Shown: in pieces, positions 51,110-61,514 of the stretch
Layout: every line of letters begins with the position of its first letter
Numbering within the stretch: the stretch's first letter is position 1
From: Solea solea
Lineage: Eukaryota; Chordata; Actinopteri; Pleuronectiformes; Soleidae
Length of the DNA stretch: 64,000 nucleotides
Reading direction: 5' to 3'
Assembly (NCBI RefSeq): GCF_958295425.1
Contig: NC_081144.1
Coordinates: 2,832,501 to 2,896,500, forward strand
Program-made: the position numbers and the translations under genes
Notes under the pieces: generated by a model
What the model was told of the DNA's origin: nothing
Database searches by the model: none
Seen by the model: only the letters and a program-made list of their open reading frames with translations

Positions 51110-51480
51110 AAGTCAACACTACACATTCACTCGTGCCCTTGTTAAGTCATCTGCCAAGAACCGTTGGACAGTTGTGGGATTAATAAACAGATGGACATGA
51201 TCTGGGAGAAATGAAGAAGCCTTTTGGATGAGAGGTGAAGCGTCTTCAAGAACTTAACAGAAGTCCAGTTGCCTTTGTTTTTAGTACTTAAAGGACTACT
51301 GATATCTCTCGTATTTCCCGATCTAACACTGCACATACTGGTGCCCTTATGCATTCAACAATCAGATGGACATTATCTGGGTTTGAGCCTTTTAACGAAC
51401 ATTTATGGGCTTCAAACCTGGGAAGCTCTGAGGGACTGCTGATGGAGCGTTGCTGGCTAGGCCTCTTCATTTTCGCCTTA
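51110..51480. repeat. Dispersed repeat (gaagaagccttttggatgag)
   Basis: Contains ggatgagaggtgaagcgtc and ccagttgcctttg, words I recall from a widely dispersed fish repeat. A second diverged block repeats cagatggacattatctggg at 51361. Two minus-strand open frames here are repeat products. The family is unknown to me. Confidence 0.55.
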
Positions 51481-52672
51481 AAATAAAGAATTACTGGCCT
51501 TGAGGGTCAGTTTTTACCAGTCTGTAAAAACTAGTTAGGCAGAAATGAAAGATAAAACAATTATACTGCAAGTGTTTGTGTCAAGCAGCTGAATATCCCT
51601 CACCGCACCCTTTCCTTCCAAGTGTGTTGGAGAACCTGTAGATGACCAGGCTCCTGATATAAATATAAAAGGCTCAGTCTGGACTTAAACTAAAACTATT
51701 CGTACAATCAGGTGATTGTACACTTATAAAAATGTACATGCTAAATGCACCTACATTTAACACACTGGACCTACATACATAAATTCCATAAAATCAGTTT
51801 GGAGGATGTAACATGAACTGGACTCGTGACTTTTGTAATGTTAATATTATTATTTATCAGCTTACTGGGCTGCAATGCTCACATGCTGACAAGCTGTGAA
51901 CTGTGAGGCAACATCAGGGCTGACTGCCAACTCTCATAAAATTGACACACATCTCCCACTTACACACACACTAATTTTTTCATCGAGGTTAATCTGGTGC
52001 AAGATTTATTATTCTATTATTTGATTAAAAAAAAAAAAAAAACTGCAGCCTACGTGACATAGAGCGTCATGGCTTTTGAGGTTGAGGAACTAAACCACTT
52101 ATTGCAAAATAGCAAAACTTTTCAAGTTGCTTTTGTTTTGTTTGAGAGGGAAAACACTCATGCAAAAGTTGTTTCCTTTGGATTAATCCATAAGAAATTA
52201 GTATATCTTAAGGAGTCTGGATTTTGCCTGACCTGTTGAATCCTGCCTGAGACTTTAACCTTGGGCGAGCAAGTTAGTGATGAGGTGCTGGTGTTAGATA
52301 TAAAGCTGCAAATCATTGACATACTGCCAGTCAATAAACAACCATTCTAACCTTCTACTTAATGAATGCACAAACATCTTTAAAATTTGACTTAACTCTA
52401 AACACCAGAACCGACCTAAAAGCACACAAAGAGCATTCTCTCTACTAAGTGTAAAACCATGTAAACTCATTCAGAAGTCGAATTATAGAGATTACAACAA
52501 AATAAAAATATGATCTAATGCAGCAGTCCTGCAAACCATATCATCAAGGTTATTACTTCCAACAAGCATTTGTCTGCATGTCTGTGAACGGCATAAAAAT
52601 AAAGGATTCATTTAGATAAAAAATGTCTCGGGATGTAGTTTATGGTTTCCGAGGGTTAGATTTCTTTTAAAC
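51481..52672. other. Unannotated stretch upstream of slmap exons
   Basis: A/T-rich, with an A-run at about 52027-52042. No exon or clear repeat recognised. Confidence 0.4.
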
Positions 52673-52930
52673 CCATGGTTCTCAAACTGTGGTAGGTGTA
52701 CTACCAGTGGTGCGCGAGCTTCCTCTGGTGGCACTTGAAGGAAAATCAGAAATACTCTTGTATTGTATTAAAGCAGGATATGAGTACAGAAAATGAAACT
52801 ATCGTATTGGCAATAAATCTGCCTCCTATGAAAATCTGTAGCTAACTTTGTATTTTAACTACAATTCATACTAGTCACAATTCATATTTTCTCAGGTTGT
52901 ACTTGGTGTAACAAGGTCTGAGAACCATTG
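52673..52930. mobile_element. hAT MITE with perfect 8-bp target duplication
   Basis: A 258-bp element; ends ccatggttctcaaac and (inverted) caatggttctcagac. It is flanked by ttttaaac on both sides, identical in all eight bases. The left third is the ggtaccaccagtggtacgc-type sequence seen at 34188. No coding capacity. Confidence 0.9.
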
Positions 52931-53484
52931 TTTTAAACTATTGTTAATCTTACAAGACAGTTTAGCGGGACAGGACGTCTTCCAAACAGAATTTCAGGGT
53001 TCAATCCCCATCTCTAACTGTCTGAAAGAACTTTTTATCAACTCAAGTTAGCTAGTTAGCTTGTCCGAGCGGTAATTTTATTTAGCTTTATTACTTATTG
53101 TGAATATATATATATATTTTTTTAAGTTATTTAATATAGTCTTGAAGTGTATTTAAAAGTGAGATACAAAGCCGAATGTGAATAGAAACGTTAGAAAAGC
53201 ATCTCTTCTGCTGTAACTTGTTATGCTAGCCATGCTAGTATTATGCTAGTCTCTTAAAGGCACTTTGTTTTTAGGAAGCAACAGTGTGTGTTGATACTTG
53301 AAGTTAAAAGAGGTCACATTAAGTTGCCTAATCAGTGTGGTGTGGGTGGCTGTCACTTCTGTCAGCTAAGTAAGTGGCTTGATAAGTTAAATGAAGTCTT
53401 GTTGAGTTAACAAGAGGACAAAGACAAACACTCAGTTAACATGTGTTAGAGAAGTAAACTCTCTTTCCTTAGCTTTGGATTTAC

Positions 53485-53620
53485 CTGTTTGTTTTTTCTT
53501 TGTCTTTTCCTATTTTTCTTCTGAGATCCAGTGGTTTCTGCTACCTCGATGAAATCCTCTAATTTAGCCTGGTTTTGGAGCGAGAAGTTCTGGTCTCTTG
53601 AAAACATTTTATGGGCAAAC
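53485..53620 (-). CDS. Orphan coding-like exon, related to the exon at 62 kb
   Basis: Flanked by a good acceptor (ttttcccccactccag) and donor (CAG|GTAAATCC). One nucleotide plus 45 open codons, starting FAHKMFSRDQNFSLQNQAK and ending in a basic tail (KKNRKRQRKNKQ), which looks like a nuclear localisation signal. The block shares HxxFSxxQNxSLQNQA and the same donor with 62186-62330. The two copies differ in length by nine bases and are both open in the same frame, which supports a real exon family. The acceptor needs a preceding exon ending two bases into a codon, which the exon at 55366 does not supply in its Met frame. Gene not recognised. Confidence 0.4.
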
Positions 53621-53700
53621 CTGGAGTGGGGGAAAACGGAGAGATTTGTCATTGAGAGTTTATGTCTTTGGTAGTTCACTGACATACTTAGTAAAGGAAA

Positions 53701-54830
53701 GGGGGTTTAAAGTCCTCTGTTTGTTGCAATCTTCAGCATTCATCATTGTCACTACTTTTTACACACTGGACCTTTAAACTGCATTAGTTTCAGCTGTATG
53801 TCGCTCATTAAACTGGGCACAAACATTGTGACCTTATTGTTCTTATTGTTGTATCTGTGTGCTCTGCTGCCTATTTGTATTCTTGCGTTGAATTCAGCCC
53901 GGTTCTTGTTTTGTTTTTTGTCTTGTTTATTGTTTTTGCTGTTTGGTTTGACCTTTTTTTTGTTTAACTCTCTGTACCTGTGCCTTAATGCTGGTAAAGG
54001 AGGGAGCAGGCCACTGTTTAAGCACTGTTGTTGTGGACTGGGCTTTGTTGGATGAACAAGGATGTTGTTCCTTACCTCACATATATGATTGCAGAGTGTT
54101 CAATGTCATTGATGTATGTATTTTTGTGTAACTGTGAAGAAGGTTCAATGCAAAAAAATGATATACATTTGGGTCAGTGGTTTCCATGGTGGCCCCACCT
54201 GTGTCCATGTTACTGTAACCATAGTACAGGTAATTTGCTCACTTCATGCCCCATATACCCACTTAGTACTCACTTCGTACCCAGGTAGCCTGGAGAGGGT
54301 ATGAAGTGGGCTTGAAGTGGGTGACGACACCATGAAAACCACAGACAAACCCGCTTGGGACCAATATTGTCAGCCCTTATATGACCCTGATGCGACTAAA
54401 TTTCAATGTCAATACACTCAGAAGGTGATCCATGCCGTAGTGCTCACAGACAGGCAGTCAGACAGACAGATAAGAGTTTCACAGTGTCAATACACCCCTA
54501 TCTAATGTGTAAGCAGTTGTGGCATCTAAGAGTGCAGATTGTTCACTCCTACTCCCTTTGCTAAGCGTGTCAGGCAAATGTAGTAGCCCCAGAAAGGATG
54601 TTGTTGTTGTACATTTGCATAAGTTTGTTTCACTTCACATTATAAACGTGTCAATTGGCTGTAAGGGCTAACTAGCCATTGTATAGTTAAAAGTGCAGGT
54701 GTCAGATAGCACATATTAGCTGCACTTTGACCTTGCTCGTTGCTTTTTGGAAGCAGCGGTGTGTTAATATAGGAACCATAAAGTTGCCCAATCACTGTGG
54801 TGGGTTTTTACTAGTCAAAATGATGTCACA
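53701..54830. other. Unannotated stretch between the orphan exons
   Basis: T-rich on the plus strand. Two plus-strand open frames (53798-54055 and 54028-54288) are hydrophobic, overlap in different frames, and lack splice or codon support. No repeat was identified with confidence. Confidence 0.4.
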
Positions 54831-54839
54831 TTTGAAATT

Positions 54840-55220
54840 CATGTGTATTGGGTTATCGGTAACTGAATTGTAGATATGGAACTTCAAGATATCTTTAATT
54901 ATCCTCATTTGACGATATCTACACTGTCCTTTTTAGATATCTTGAAGAAGATATCTCAAACTTGAATTGTGACTAGCCACAGTAGTGTTGTAGATATCTG
55001 AAGTTGTGGATCTTGTGGATATAGTATGTTTAATGACAAACCCCATACACATAAATGGTAAAAGTGATGTCATTCTGACTAGTAAAAAAGGAATTGCTGA
55101 AATCTGAGAGTTTTGACTAGTAAGAATGACGTCTACAACTACAATTCATACTAGTCACAATGAAATCACGACGAGTCACAAAGACATCACAGATATCAGT
55201 AATGGTCATTTCCAGTCAAA
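54840..55220. repeat. agatatc-rich palindromic repeat
   Basis: Many gatatct/agatatc words (aagatatctttaattatcct, ttttagatatcttgaag, gaagatatctcaaactt) and repeated (a)ctagt(c/a) words such as actagtcacaa. This looks like a teleost MITE with internal palindromes. Clear termini were not found, so the borders are approximate. Confidence 0.55.
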
Positions 55221-55365
55221 CTGCGATTAAATGTTAAAAAAAGCTTGCCATAACACACCCACTGCTCTTGTCACTTTCCTTCACTTTCAAACTAAGAATG
55301 ACGCTAAAGTAACAGGTAATGTTTCTGTCTGCAGTTCAAAAGTCTTACAGTTGGAAGGTACTTAC

Positions 55366-55554
55366 CACAGTTTGAAGTTCTTGTTCCACAGTTCGAAATG
55401 CTTCTTCTTCTTCTTCCTTACTCAGTTCACTTTGCCTTTTATAGTCTAATTTTAATTGTCTTTGATCCATCTTCTGTCTGTCATCTAGTGTTCCCTCATT
55501 TGATGATGGCATTTTCTGACACAGTTGCGTCATTTTTTTTTGGCTCAGGTTGGC
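55366..55554 (-). CDS. Orphan coding-like exon with acidic coiled coil
   Basis: A 189-bp stretch (63 codons, phase 0 at both ends) between acceptor attgaatacag and donor GTG|GTAAGTACC, open throughout. It reads ANLSQKKMTQLCQKMPSSN, then a charged helix LDYKRQSELSKEEEEEAF and RTVEQELQTV, predicted as a coiled coil. I do not recognise the family. It could begin at the internal Met (55533). It lies 500 bases from the LINE-1 insertion on the same strand. It may belong to the same unknown gene as 53485 and 62186, but the phases do not join directly. Confidence 0.4.
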
Positions 55555-56295
55555 CTGTATTCAATGTATGTATGAAATGTGCAACATACATAGAGTTTTA
55601 TTAATTTGACCAAACACATTTTTTCATATCTGTTTACTTCTGGAAAATAAACAGAAAATATTAAATGAAATTGTACCATTTACTTTGACATTGTGTTGAC
55701 AGATAATAATTTAAAAGTTTTAACCCCCCTCCCCCAAAAAATTGTTTTAATTGTGTATAAACTGAACATAGTTGTACACTGAACAGTATTTTTATACTCA
55801 TATTTTTTATCTAACAAATGTTTTGAACCTCCAAAGAATTATGTATTTTTTTCTTTTGCATATAGACCCAAATGTCATAAAAATGTAATTAATAAATATT
55901 AAATGCACGTCTGTCTAATGTTTAATCTTACACTGCACAGCATGTTATATATTTGTGTAGAGATACAAATGTCTTAAATTTCCAAAAGAGTTTCATTTTG
56001 AGGGCTTAGTAAATAACTGGAAGTTTGGAGTGGCATTGCGGTGTGGACGTTTATTTTTTTTTTTTTTTTAATATATGTTTATTAGTTTTTCAACAGGTAA
56101 GACAAGAACACTAAACAAAACAGTCAAACAAACAAACATCTGGCTCACTTACATATTCAAATCCAAGTTCAAATTCATACAGGCAGAAGATTCAGGGGTC
56201 ACATCTTATACAAAGGAGAAAACATTCAAAACAAATAAGTAAAATAAAAGGAATACAGAAATAAAAGTGTCCCTTTTGAGGTAGAGCATTCAGAG

Positions 56296-59200
56296 CTATG
56301 ATACAAGCCCTCTTGTGAGAATAGTGGAAATATTCAAACCAAAATGCGACAAAAAGGGTTCCCATGTTTTACGAAAAGCATCATCATTACTGTGAAGTTT
56401 ACATGTCAAAAAGTCCAACACAACATATTCAAATACAACCCTTTGCCACTGAGTCTTAGACGGAACTTTATCTGTGATCCAATTCAAAAGAATGCTCTTT
56501 CTAGCACAGAAAGCAAGTGTCTGAAAAAGTTTTCTTCTAAATTTGTCAGTGATGGACATGTCAGATATACCGAGTAGCAGGTATAAAGGGTTATTATTAC
56601 TATTAGTAGACAGAATCTTATTAATTTCCTGCCCTATAATCTGCCAAAACGTCTGTATCTCTCTACAATACCATAAACAATGTGTCAGACTACCAGTTTC
56701 TGTCTTACACTTGGGGCACAGTGGAGATGTATTAGGGCTGTATTTGTGGCGCTGAGAGGGAGATATATGAACCCTGTGTAGGAGCTTTAGCTGCATAGCT
56801 CTCACTCGGTTACAGACATTCAGTGTTTTTGCATTTTTCCAAGCGTCATTCCAGTCATCATCTGTTATCTTAACATTAAGCTCTCTTTCCCATAAGCCCT
56901 TCAGAGAGGAGGTGTTTGCGATGTTATACTCTTTAAGAATATTATAAAACAGGCTAATAGAACCGCCAGACTTTAGCCAAAAGAGCTGTCTCTCTAGGTG
57001 TGAGACATCCTGACACTGAAGGATTGAGGTATCCCTAGTGATAAAATTTCTCACTTGCAAATACCGAAAGAAGTCTTGTTGTTGGATATCATATTTCCCC
57101 TTCAGCTGACTAAAAGACATCATGGTGGGGCCTTCCAGTAGGTTGCGTAAAGTAGATATTCCTTTGTTTACCCAAATCTGGAAGTTATTGTCCATTAGCC
57201 CAGGGAGGAAGTCAGGATTGTCGCATATCGGAGTGAATACAGACGTGAATCGAGATCTGCCCTCTAATTTTCTGATGGCATGCCATGCCTTAACTGTGGA
57301 GATCGTAATAGGGTTAGTACAAGCAGATTTCAAAGATGTATTTTTTCTAATAAACAGAAGATTATCCAAAGGATATTTAGACATTGAACTTTCTACATCC
57401 ATCCAGAGAGACGTGGATTTATTATGCACCCAGTCAGCTATGGTACGCAAATGAACACTGAGCTGAAATTTTCTAATGTCCGGGAGGTCGAGACCCCCCT
57501 CTGAGGATGGAAGACATAGCGTAGCTATTTTCAGGCGTGGTCTCCTCTTAGACCATATAAAGGAGCTAAACCAACTATTTAACTGTTTAATAGTCTTATG
57601 GAGGAACACGACTGGGATCATTTGTATGGGGTAAAGTAGCCTAGGGAGAATGTTCATTTTTAGGAGTGCGACACGACCTAACCAGGAAATTGGAAGAGTA
57701 TTCCATCTCTCTAGGTCTAGTCTTATACGCTCAAATATGGGTGGGAAATTTGCTTTGTAAAGCTGATCAAACGAGGGTGTTACACGTATTCCCAAATAGA
57801 CAAAACCTTCTGGGGACCATTTAAACGGGAAGGGGGATGGGGTTTTAGGTATCTGTTTCAGGCAACCTAATGGCATCACTTCCGATTTACTATAATTTAT
57901 TCTGTAACCAGAGAAAATACTGAACTCATTAATGGTCTCAATAAGGGCTGGGATAGATACCTCAGGTTCAGTCACAACAATCAAGACATCGTCAGCATAA
58001 AGAGTAATCTTGTGTAGTCTAGTGGCCATAGTGAGACCATGTATGTTTTCATTAGTCCTAATAGCTTCAGCAAGTGGCTCAATTGCCAAGGCGAAGAGCA
58101 GGGGCGATAGAGGACACCCTTGCCTTGTACCTCTAAAAATTTCAAAGTTAGAAGATTGCAACCCATTTGTAAGCACTGCTGACAGGGGATTTGTATAAAG
58201 TAGTTTAATCCAGGTTATAAAATTTTCACTTAGGCCAAATTTGTAAAGTGTAAAAAACAGGTATGGCATCTCTACACGGTCAAACGCCTTCTCGGCATCC
58301 AGAGAAAGCACCAGACCATTCAAAGACTGCTGTTGAAAAACCTGAATTGTGTTCAGTAATCTGCGCATATTATTGTATGAATTACGACCCTTAATGAATC
58401 CAGTTTGGTCGGCATTTATAAGAACAGGGAGTACGCCTTCCAGTCTTGTTGCTAATATTTTGGAGAGAAGTTTTAGATCAGCATTCAATAAGGAGATAGG
58501 CCTGTATGATGCACAATCTTCAGGGATTTTCCCTTTTTTTAAAATGAGAGAGATGTGCGCTTCTCTCAAAGACTGTGGTAAAACACCTTTCTTAAAAGAG
58601 TCATTAAACATGTCTAGAAGTGGGTCGGCCAGTAAATCACAGAACTCTTTGTAGAATTCGCTACTGAATCCATCTGGACCTGGCGCTTTACCAGATTGTA
58701 ACCCTTTAATAGCATTGAGCAACTCTGTCTTAGATATGGGAGCTTCAAGACATGCTTTCTGGGCATCAGATAAGCTAGGAAGGTTAAGAGAGGAGAAAAA
58801 ATTGTTCATTTTGTCAGTTGTATCATTATATAGTTCAGATTTATACAAGTTTTCATAGTAGGTTTTAAAAGCCTTATTAATGGCCACAGTATTAAAAGTC
58901 TGTTTACCCTGACTGTCTATGACTGAAGAGATAATTCGTGAATCAGCCTTTTTCTTCGTCAAATATGATAGATATCTCCCAGCTTTATCTCCATGTTCGT
59001 ACATTTTTTGTTTGGCAAGTCTGATTTTACCTTCCGCATCCTTAGTCCATAACAGATTTAAAGCGCACCTAATTGCAGAGATCTCTTTAAGTTTCTGTAC
59101 AGACGAGTTTTTTACATATTCTTTCTCTGCATACTTCAGTTTAGATTCTAAAATTTTCCTTTGTCCATCCTGTCTTCGCCTCTTAGTGGACATATAAGAA

Positions 59201-60099
59201 ATAATAATACCTCTGGAGAAGGCTTTAGACGTTTCCCATAATAATGAAGAATCACTGGTGGAGGCTGAATTAACAGATAAAAACGAGTGAAATTCTTCTC
59301 TAAAGTAAGATAAAAAATTGTTGTCAGTTAGGATAGAAGGGTTGAATTTCCAGTGTTTGGTTTGGTTGACTGGGTTCCCTAAATCATATTGTATGAACAC
59401 AGCAGCATGATCAGAAATAATTATATTTCCTATAGCACTGGATATAACTGACGACAGTAGGGTTCTCGGGAGAAAGAAATAATCAATCCTGGTATAGGAT
59501 TTGTAAACATTTGAGAAAAAGGTATATTCTCTCTCAGCTACATGTTGGGCTCTCCACACATCTGTATAGTCTAGGTCTTCACAGAGTGCTGTGACCCTTT
59601 TAGCTTGGGGTGAAAGTGATAATTTACCAGGTGGAGATTTGTCTACAATAGGATTTAAATGGCAGTTAAAGTCTCCTCCAATAAAAGTGTTTCTGACATT
59701 AAGACCTATCACCTTAGAGAAAGAAGTAGTGAGGAGGTCGCTTGGATATCCAGGTGGGTTGTAAATATTCATTATAGCAATTTCTTCCCCATAAAGTATG
59801 CCTCTCACAATCACATAACAACCTGCTCTGTCTTTTGTACAGTCTAGAAGTTTGAATGGTACATTTCTCTTAATTAGAATGGCCACACCTCTACTCCTTG
59901 AAGTAAAAGATGAAAAATAAACCTGTCCAAAACCTCCTTGTTGTAATTTCAAATGTTCACTGTCGTTTAGATGTGTCTCTTGCAATAGTGCTATGTCAAC
60001 GCATTCCTTCTTAAGATAAGTTAAAATCTTTTTCCGTTTGACAGGCGTATGAACACCATTTACGTTCCAGGTGCATAGCTTCAAGGCTGACATGATCAT
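56296..60099 (-). CDS. LINE-1 ORF2: endonuclease and reverse transcriptase
   Basis: Intact 1267-aa protein that nicks target DNA and reverse-transcribes the element RNA. The N-terminal apurinic-type endonuclease shows LCTWNVNG, LLQETHL, GGDFNCHL and SDHAAV (catalytic Asn, Glu, Asp/Asn, His). The reverse transcriptase region shows GKAPGPDGFSSEFYK, ADQTGFIKGR, LSLDAEKAFDRVE, GTRQGCPLSPLLFALAIEPL, the active site ITLYADDVLI and INYSKSEVMPLG. A C-terminal Cys/His motif CPKCKTETGSLTHCLWYC is present. The length is close to that of mammalian ORF2p (1275). Start: MIMSALKLCTWNVNG. No frameshift or stop. Antisense open frames in this interval are shadows. Confidence 0.97.
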   Translation of the reverse strand: MIMSALKLCTWNVNGVHTPVKRKKILTYLKKECVDIALLQETHLNDSEHLKLQQGGFGQVYFSSFTSRSRGVAILIKRNVPFKLLDCTKDRAGCYVIVRGILYGEEIAIMNIYNPPGYPSDLLTTSFSKVIGLNVRNTFIGGDFNCHLNPIVDKSPPGKLSLSPQAKRVTALCEDLDYTDVWRAQHVAEREYTFFSNVYKSYTRIDYFFLPRTLLSSVISSAIGNIIISDHAAVFIQYDLGNPVNQTKHWKFNPSILTDNNFLSYFREEFHSFLSVNSASTSDSSLLWETSKAFSRGIIISYMSTKRRRQDGQRKILESKLKYAEKEYVKNSSVQKLKEISAIRCALNLLWTKDAEGKIRLAKQKMYEHGDKAGRYLSYLTKKKADSRIISSVIDSQGKQTFNTVAINKAFKTYYENLYKSELYNDTTDKMNNFFSSLNLPSLSDAQKACLEAPISKTELLNAIKGLQSGKAPGPDGFSSEFYKEFCDLLADPLLDMFNDSFKKGVLPQSLREAHISLILKKGKIPEDCASYRPISLLNADLKLLSKILATRLEGVLPVLINADQTGFIKGRNSYNNMRRLLNTIQVFQQQSLNGLVLSLDAEKAFDRVEMPYLFFTLYKFGLSENFITWIKLLYTNPLSAVLTNGLQSSNFEIFRGTRQGCPLSPLLFALAIEPLAEAIRTNENIHGLTMATRLHKITLYADDVLIVVTEPEVSIPALIETINEFSIFSGYRINYSKSEVMPLGCLKQIPKTPSPFPFKWSPEGFVYLGIRVTPSFDQLYKANFPPIFERIRLDLERWNTLPISWLGRVALLKMNILPRLLYPIQMIPVVFLHKTIKQLNSWFSSFIWSKRRPRLKIATLCLPSSEGGLDLPDIRKFQLSVHLRTIADWVHNKSTSLWMDVESSMSKYPLDNLLFIRKNTSLKSACTNPITISTVKAWHAIRKLEGRSRFTSVFTPICDNPDFLPGLMDNNFQIWVNKGISTLRNLLEGPTMMSFSQLKGKYDIQQQDFFRYLQVRNFITRDTSILQCQDVSHLERQLFWLKSGGSISLFYNILKEYNIANTSSLKGLWERELNVKITDDDWNDAWKNAKTLNVCNRVRAMQLKLLHRVHISPSQRHKYSPNTSPLCPKCKTETGSLTHCLWYCREIQTFWQIIGQEINKILSTNSNNNPLYLLLGISDMSITDKFRRKLFQTLAFCARKSILLNWITDKVPSKTQWQRVVFEYVVLDFLTCKLHSNDDAFRKTWEPFLSHFGLNISTILTRGLVS

Positions 60100-60471
60100 G
60101 GGTTCTGAACTAAAATATTACCTGAACACATTGCCTGTAATGAAATCCCTAACAAAGTGAGCCAAATAAAACAAAACAGAAACAGAACATTATGAAGGTC
60201 ATAACAAAAAACAGTGCGTCTAACGCACCCTCTGCCAAACACTGGCATAAAATATACACTGTCCTTCTCCTAAACTTGGAGGAGCTCGAGTGAAAGGTTT
60301 CTCCAGCAACAAAAGAAAGATATCTATCCGAGAAATCCGGAGGCATTGCTTATAATGATCCTACAAAGGTAACAGACAGAAATCAAGTGTAATGCTTAAT
60401 GCTTATACATTATATGACAGCAAAACCTACTAAGAGTCTACTAAAAGTCCGACAGACTTACAGATTAATGC

Positions 60472-61389
60472 TCACACATCATCATTATCATCACGAGGGG
60501 CATCCTTCAGTGACTGGACGTATTTCTCAACCGTGGCTGGGTCGTGGAACATCTTGGTGGATCCGCGACAGGTGACTCTCAGTGATGCGGGGTAGACTTG
60601 CCTGTAGTCGGCCCCGAGCGCTCTCAGCTGTTTCTTCACTCCGTCATAACCCCTTCTCCTGCGGAGAACGGATGCTGAAAAGTCCTGAAATATCATCACC
60701 GTCGCGTCCACGTATTTCAACGCTTCATTTTTCCTTCCCATCTCCCACGCCGCATTCATCACACGTTGTTTATCTTGATAATTGTGGAACCTGACCAGCA
60801 CCGAGCGCGGTCTCTGGGTGGAGGGGGGCATTGCGGCCAGTAAGCGGTGCGCTCTCTCCAACTTTATGCGACCAGACTTCGTTGCGATGCGAAGAATTTT
60901 AGGGAGCCAAGCCTCAAAGAACTGAGTCGGGTCGTCTCCTTCAGCCTTCTCTGGGAGTCCGACGATACGGATATTTTTACGTCGTCCTCTGTTTTCCAGG
61001 TCGTCGGACCGCTCACGTAATTCACACACCATCTTTTCCAGCGCCTCCAACTTTCTGTCGACCGGGTCTGCGGCATCCTCCAGCGCTGAGATCCTCTGTT
61101 CGGCCTCCGTTATTCGCTTCCCGTGACTGTCAAGTTCTTCTCTGTGTATTTTCAAGAGCTCTGACAGTGGGCCTAGTTTGTCGTCAATAACTTTAGATAT
61201 GTTAGCTGTAATTTCGCCCACCGCTTCCCGAAGTGCCCTTAAACTAGTTTCAGCTGTGGTGTCGGCTATGATGCTAGCTCCTGCTTGGGCTTCGCTCGCC
61301 CGTTGGTTGTGCTCAACGTCATCGGGAGCTTGATTTTTCTTACGTGGCATGCTGTCGGATTGTTTCAGAAAGTAGCTGTCAATGTTCAT
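60472..61389 (-). CDS. LINE-1 ORF1: RNA-binding coiled-coil protein
   Basis: 305 aa (or 292 aa from the second Met, MPRKKNQAPDD). Forms trimers that coat LINE RNA and act as a nucleic-acid chaperone. Seen: a low-complexity N-terminus, a coiled coil from about residue 60 to 130 (LLKIHREELDSHGKRITEAE, LEKMVCELRERSDDLE), then the L1 RRM (KNIRIVGLPEKAEGDD, RSVLVRFHNYQDKQRVM) and the basic C-terminal domain (IFQDFSASVLRRRRGYDGVK). All three parts of the transposase_22 layout are complete. Preceded by a 125-base 5' UTR. Confidence 0.95.
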   Translation of the reverse strand: MNIDSYFLKQSDSMPRKKNQAPDDVEHNQRASEAQAGASIIADTTAETSLRALREAVGEITANISKVIDDKLGPLSELLKIHREELDSHGKRITEAEQRISALEDAADPVDRKLEALEKMVCELRERSDDLENRGRRKNIRIVGLPEKAEGDDPTQFFEAWLPKILRIATKSGRIKLERAHRLLAAMPPSTQRPRSVLVRFHNYQDKQRVMNAAWEMGRKNEALKYVDATVMIFQDFSASVLRRRRGYDGVKKQLRALGADYRQVYPASLRVTCRGSTKMFHDPATVEKYVQSLKDAPRDDNDDV

Positions 61390-61514
61390 GTTAGGCTAAT
61401 AAACCATTGGGAGTTTGAAATGTAATTTTTGTAGGATTAAGTGAATAAATCAGCTAATAAGCGCAACAGCTCTCTCGAACGCGACCTTCCCTCACGCCGC
61501 CATCTTGAAAAACC
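61390..61514 (-). promoter_or_regulatory. LINE-1 5' UTR with YY1-like initiator site
   Basis: The element begins ggtttttcaagatggcggcg on its sense strand. caagatggcgg matches the YY1 consensus that fixes transcription start in mammalian L1 promoters. The rest of the leader is short and moderately CpG-rich (ggtcgcgttcgagag). Confidence 0.6.

Noticed and set aside
51142..51470. Two overlapping minus-strand frames (HLSSKRLLHFSQIMS...)
   Set aside because: Sequence belongs to a dispersed fish repeat; the frames are not conserved protein that I recognise.
53798..54288. Hydrophobic plus-strand frames resembling membrane segments
   Set aside because: T-rich DNA gives Leu/Phe codons by chance; no acceptor, donor or conserved partner.
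57122..59197. Several plus-strand frames of 60-110 codons
   Set aside because: Antisense shadows of LINE-1 ORF2.
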